NCBI RefSeq assembly: GCF_900115005.1
Contig: NZ_FOUY01000002.1
Location: 186,001 to 250,000 of the forward strand
Source of the DNA: Pseudonocardia ammonioxydans
GTDB taxonomy: Bacteria > Actinomycetota > Actinomycetes > Mycobacteriales > Pseudonocardiaceae
Reading direction: 5' to 3'
DNA length: 64,000 nucleotides
Below are positions 62,275 to 64,000 of the stretch, piece by piece; the stretch's first letter is position 1, and every line of letters begins with the position of its first letter. The position numbers were made by a program, and so were the translations under genes. The notes beneath the pieces are model-generated. The model worked only from the letters and a program-made list of their open reading frames with translations, did no database searches and was not told the origin of the DNA.

Positions 62275-63270
62275 GGCGGAGCCGCGAGCGTTCGCGCAGC
62301 TCGGTGAGCAGGCGTTCCGGAGCGGCCGGGTCGAGGCCGCGGGCGGTGAACCACTCACCGAGTCGGCGGACGTCGCGCTCGAGGAATCCCGGGCCCTGCG
62401 GGTTGCCGACGACGTCGACGACCTGCGGCAGGTCGATCAGCACCGGACGGCCGTCGTGCACCAGGACGTTGTAGGCGGACAGGTCGCCGTGGGTGTAGCC
62501 CAGGTCGGCGAGGATGCCCAGCGCGCCGGCCAGCTCGTGCCACCACGCGTCGCGCTCGTCCGCCGCGGGGCGGGTGGCGGCGAGCCGGGGTGCGGCGGTG
62601 CCGTCCGGCGTCCCGAGGAACTCCAGCAACACCTCGGTGCCCGCCACCGACACCGGGTACGGGACCGGCGCCCCGGCCTCGTGAGCCGGGCCAGCGCCGT
62701 GAACTCGGCACCCGCCCACTGCCCGGCGATCAGGTCGCGGCCGACGGCGGTGCGCCGGGCCATCGCCCGGGTCTCCCGGGACCGGCGCACCCGGCGTCCC
62801 TCCAGGTAGCCGGCGTCGCGATGGAACGAGCGGTGCGCCGGGTCGCGGTAGCGCTTGGCGGCGAGCAGCACGCCCGGCCGGCCGGGCAGGCCCCGCTCGA
62901 CCAGGTGGACGTCGGCCTCCTTGCCGGTCTTGAGGATCCCGTGTTCGCGGTCGACGGCGCCGGCGTCGGTGACCAGCCACGCCGGCCACGGGCGCGGGCC
63001 GCGCGCCCCGGCGGTCACCGACGGCCAGGTGCTCCAGCGGTCACCCTCGGGTGGGGCGTCCGGGTCGTGCCCGGTACGCCCGTCGACGTCGTGCGCCTGC
63101 GCCGGCCCGAAACCGGACCGGCGGCGGTCGTCGGTGTCGGCGACGTCGCTGTCGTGGGGGGCGCTGTCGTGGAAGTCGCTGTCGTGGGGGGCGCGGTAGG
63201 TGTCGACATCGTCGTCGTCGAAGCGGCGGCGACGGCGGCGGACGGGTTCGGTCCGTCGGGAGGAATGCAC
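62267..63270 (-). pseudogene. RIO-type serine kinase gene with apparent 1-base frameshift
   Basis: From GTG 63270 the frame runs through a basic-acidic start (repeated D-S-D-x-H), LKTGKEADVHLVERG (nucleotide-binding lysine later in AAKRY) and WAGAEFTALARL, then at 62683/62684 it leaves frame. The remainder continues in the next frame: HEAGAPVPYPVSVAGTEVLLEFLG, catalytic loop YTHGDLSAYNVLVHDG, metal-binding LIDLPQ. One missing G on the plus strand (GTG-AGC for GTGGAGC) restores a 334-residue RIO protein. Either a sequencing error or a real lesion; RIO kinases act in ribosome biogenesis in other organisms. Confidence 0.82.
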
Positions 63271-63514
63271 TCTCGGGCTCCGGAGGGCAGCAGGGACGCC
63301 GCGCGGCTCCGGGCACGCTCGTGCCCGGGTCAGCCGCGGGGCGGGGACGGGCGGAGCGGGTGCGCAGCGCGCACCCGGGCACGGGTGACGGCCATCGGTA
63401 CGCACCTCCCGCTGCCCTGCGCGGTCGCCCGCGCGCCGGTCCCTCCGGATACCGACACCCTGCCGCGGCCCGGCGCCCGGTGCCACCGGTTTTCGGCGGC
63501 CGGTGCCGACGACC
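63271..63514. other. Intergenic stretch without visible gene
   Basis: Between the RIO kinase start and the repeat array; GC-rich, with no supported open reading frame or RNA gene. It probably contains the kinase promoter. Confidence 0.5.
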
Positions 63515-63689
63515 GCTCCGCAGGCTCCGCGCGGTGCTGATGTTCGCTCCGCAGGCTCCGCGCGGTGTGGAGGTGCGCTCCGCAGGCTCCGCGCGGTGTG
63601 GAGGTGCGCTCCGCAGGCTCCGCGCGGTGTGGAGGTGCGCTCCGCAGGCTCCGCGCGGTGCGGAGGTGCGCTCCGCAGGCTCCGCTCAG
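63515..63689. repeat. Exact 31-bp tandem array at the last gene's stop codon
   Basis: Units begin at 63515, 63546, 63577, 63608, 63639 and 63670 with an unbroken 31-bp period and very few differences. Read on the minus strand the array opens with TGAGCGGAGCCTGCGGAGCG, whose TGA ends the membrane protein gene. The same 20 bases open the array at 47788. Confidence 0.95.
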
Positions 63690-64000
63690 CCCAACGCGGT
63701 GAGGGCTCCCAGCCCCAGCGCCCCGAACAGCACCCCCCACACGATGATCGTGATCGTCTGCCACACCACGACCTGCCGGCGGTCGAGCCCGGCGGCGACC
63801 ATGGCGAAGGCGGTGAACGAGATCGCCATCAGCGTCGGCGCGAGCAGCGAGGCGACCGGGACGCCGTAGCGGTCCACCCGGGCGACGAGCTTGCGCCGGC
63901 GCTCGCTCTGCGGCTTCTCCCGGCCCCGGGTCAGCCCGCGCCGCGCCCGGGTGCCCAGCCAGGTCGCGGCGGCCAGCGCGAGCAGGTTCCCGGCCACCGC
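63686..64000 (-). CDS. Membrane protein, 5' end probably outside the window
   Basis: At least 103 residues. Hydrophobic segments LLALAAATWLG, VASLLAPTLMAISFTAFAMVAAG and WQTITIIVWGVLFGALGLGALTAL with a basic loop (RRGLTRGREKPQSERRRKLV). Resembles the small multidrug-export-type family (PF06695-like), but the assignment is tentative. A GTG at 63997 is possible; the frame stays open to the edge. Confidence 0.6.
   Translation of the reverse strand, partial: AVAGNLLALAAATWLGTRARRGLTRGREKPQSERRRKLVARVDRYGVPVASLLAPTLMAISFTAFAMVAAGLDRRQVVVWQTITIIVWGVLFGALGLGALTALG

Noticed and set aside
62437..63486. Separate gene for the N-terminal part of the RIO kinase
   Set aside because: The protein stops resembling anything after 62683, while the next frame continues the kinase exactly; this is one gene with a frameshift.
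63515..63689. CRISPR array
   Set aside because: The 31-bp units are directly contiguous; there are no spacers and no cas genes nearby.

Overview
The window is high-GC DNA (clearly above 70% by eye) from an actinomycete. Gene order and content suggest a sporulating member of the Pseudonocardiaceae: the conserved actinobacterial block glnD-ffh-rpsP-khpA-rimM-trmD-rplS-lepB-rnhB-DUF2469-yraN-comM-dprA-xerC-whiG-M23-rpsB-tsf-frr-cdsA-rlmN-dxr-rip1-ispG-PBP-mapB, a WhiG-type sporulation sigma factor, a mycothione reductase (mycothiol is an actinobacterial thiol), and the LigC/Prim-PolC repair pair known from mycobacteria. The family assignment is inference. No tRNA, rRNA, CRISPR array, transposase or prophage gene was recognised.

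Layout. 1-8.2 kb: the 3' part of glnD, an orphan P-loop protein, ffh, an amidohydrolase, a CPBP membrane protease, the rpsP-khpA-rimM operon, and a small HTH / Clp-N-domain pair with a striking double operator. 8.2-21.3 kb: mgtC-like gene, trmD, rplS, lepB (with a very long disordered N-terminus), rnhB, DUF2469, yraN-comM-dprA, xerC, whiG and an M23 peptidase. 21.4-28.3 kb: rpsB, tsf, frr, cdsA, a methyltransferase, a Rieske lipoprotein, a membrane protein and rlmN; pyrH, which normally sits between tsf and frr, is not there. 28.7-34.3 kb: a carbohydrate ABC importer operon with a divergent LacI regulator and shared operator. 34.4-37.6 kb: a DNA-repair group (LigC, Mug-type glycosylase, Prim-PolC) and small membrane proteins. 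37.7-43.3 kb: dxr, rip1, a HAD phosphatase and ispG, interrupted by an island of about 1.4 kb with GC near 50% carrying two orphan genes. 43.3-49.8 kb: GNAT, FAD monooxygenase/MarR pair, penicillin-binding protein, DUF3054, mapB, bcp. 49.9-55.5 kb: a five-gene lipid-modification operon (FAD amine-oxidase-like protein, DUF1365, two Cfa-type methyltransferases, DUF1295) preceded by a periodic array of a short motif. 55.8-64 kb: alpha/beta hydrolase, PlsC-type acyltransferase, mycothione reductase, GNAT, LapA-domain protein, DEAD-box helicase with its ribosome-binding site inside a hairpin, a RIO kinase gene with an apparent 1-base frameshift, and the end of a membrane protein gene.

Two repeat families stand out. 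(1) A roughly 48-bp palindrome occurs three times; each time its outer arm supplies the stop codon of an unrelated upstream gene, so that three different proteins end in Arg-Pro-stop. (2) Tandem arrays built on GCGGAGC units of about 25-32 bp begin at or across the stop codons of glnD, the penicillin-binding protein and the last gene. Many genes also look leaderless: a -10-like hexamer lies 6-8 nt before the start codon. All function assignments rest on motif and family recognition by eye; no search was run.
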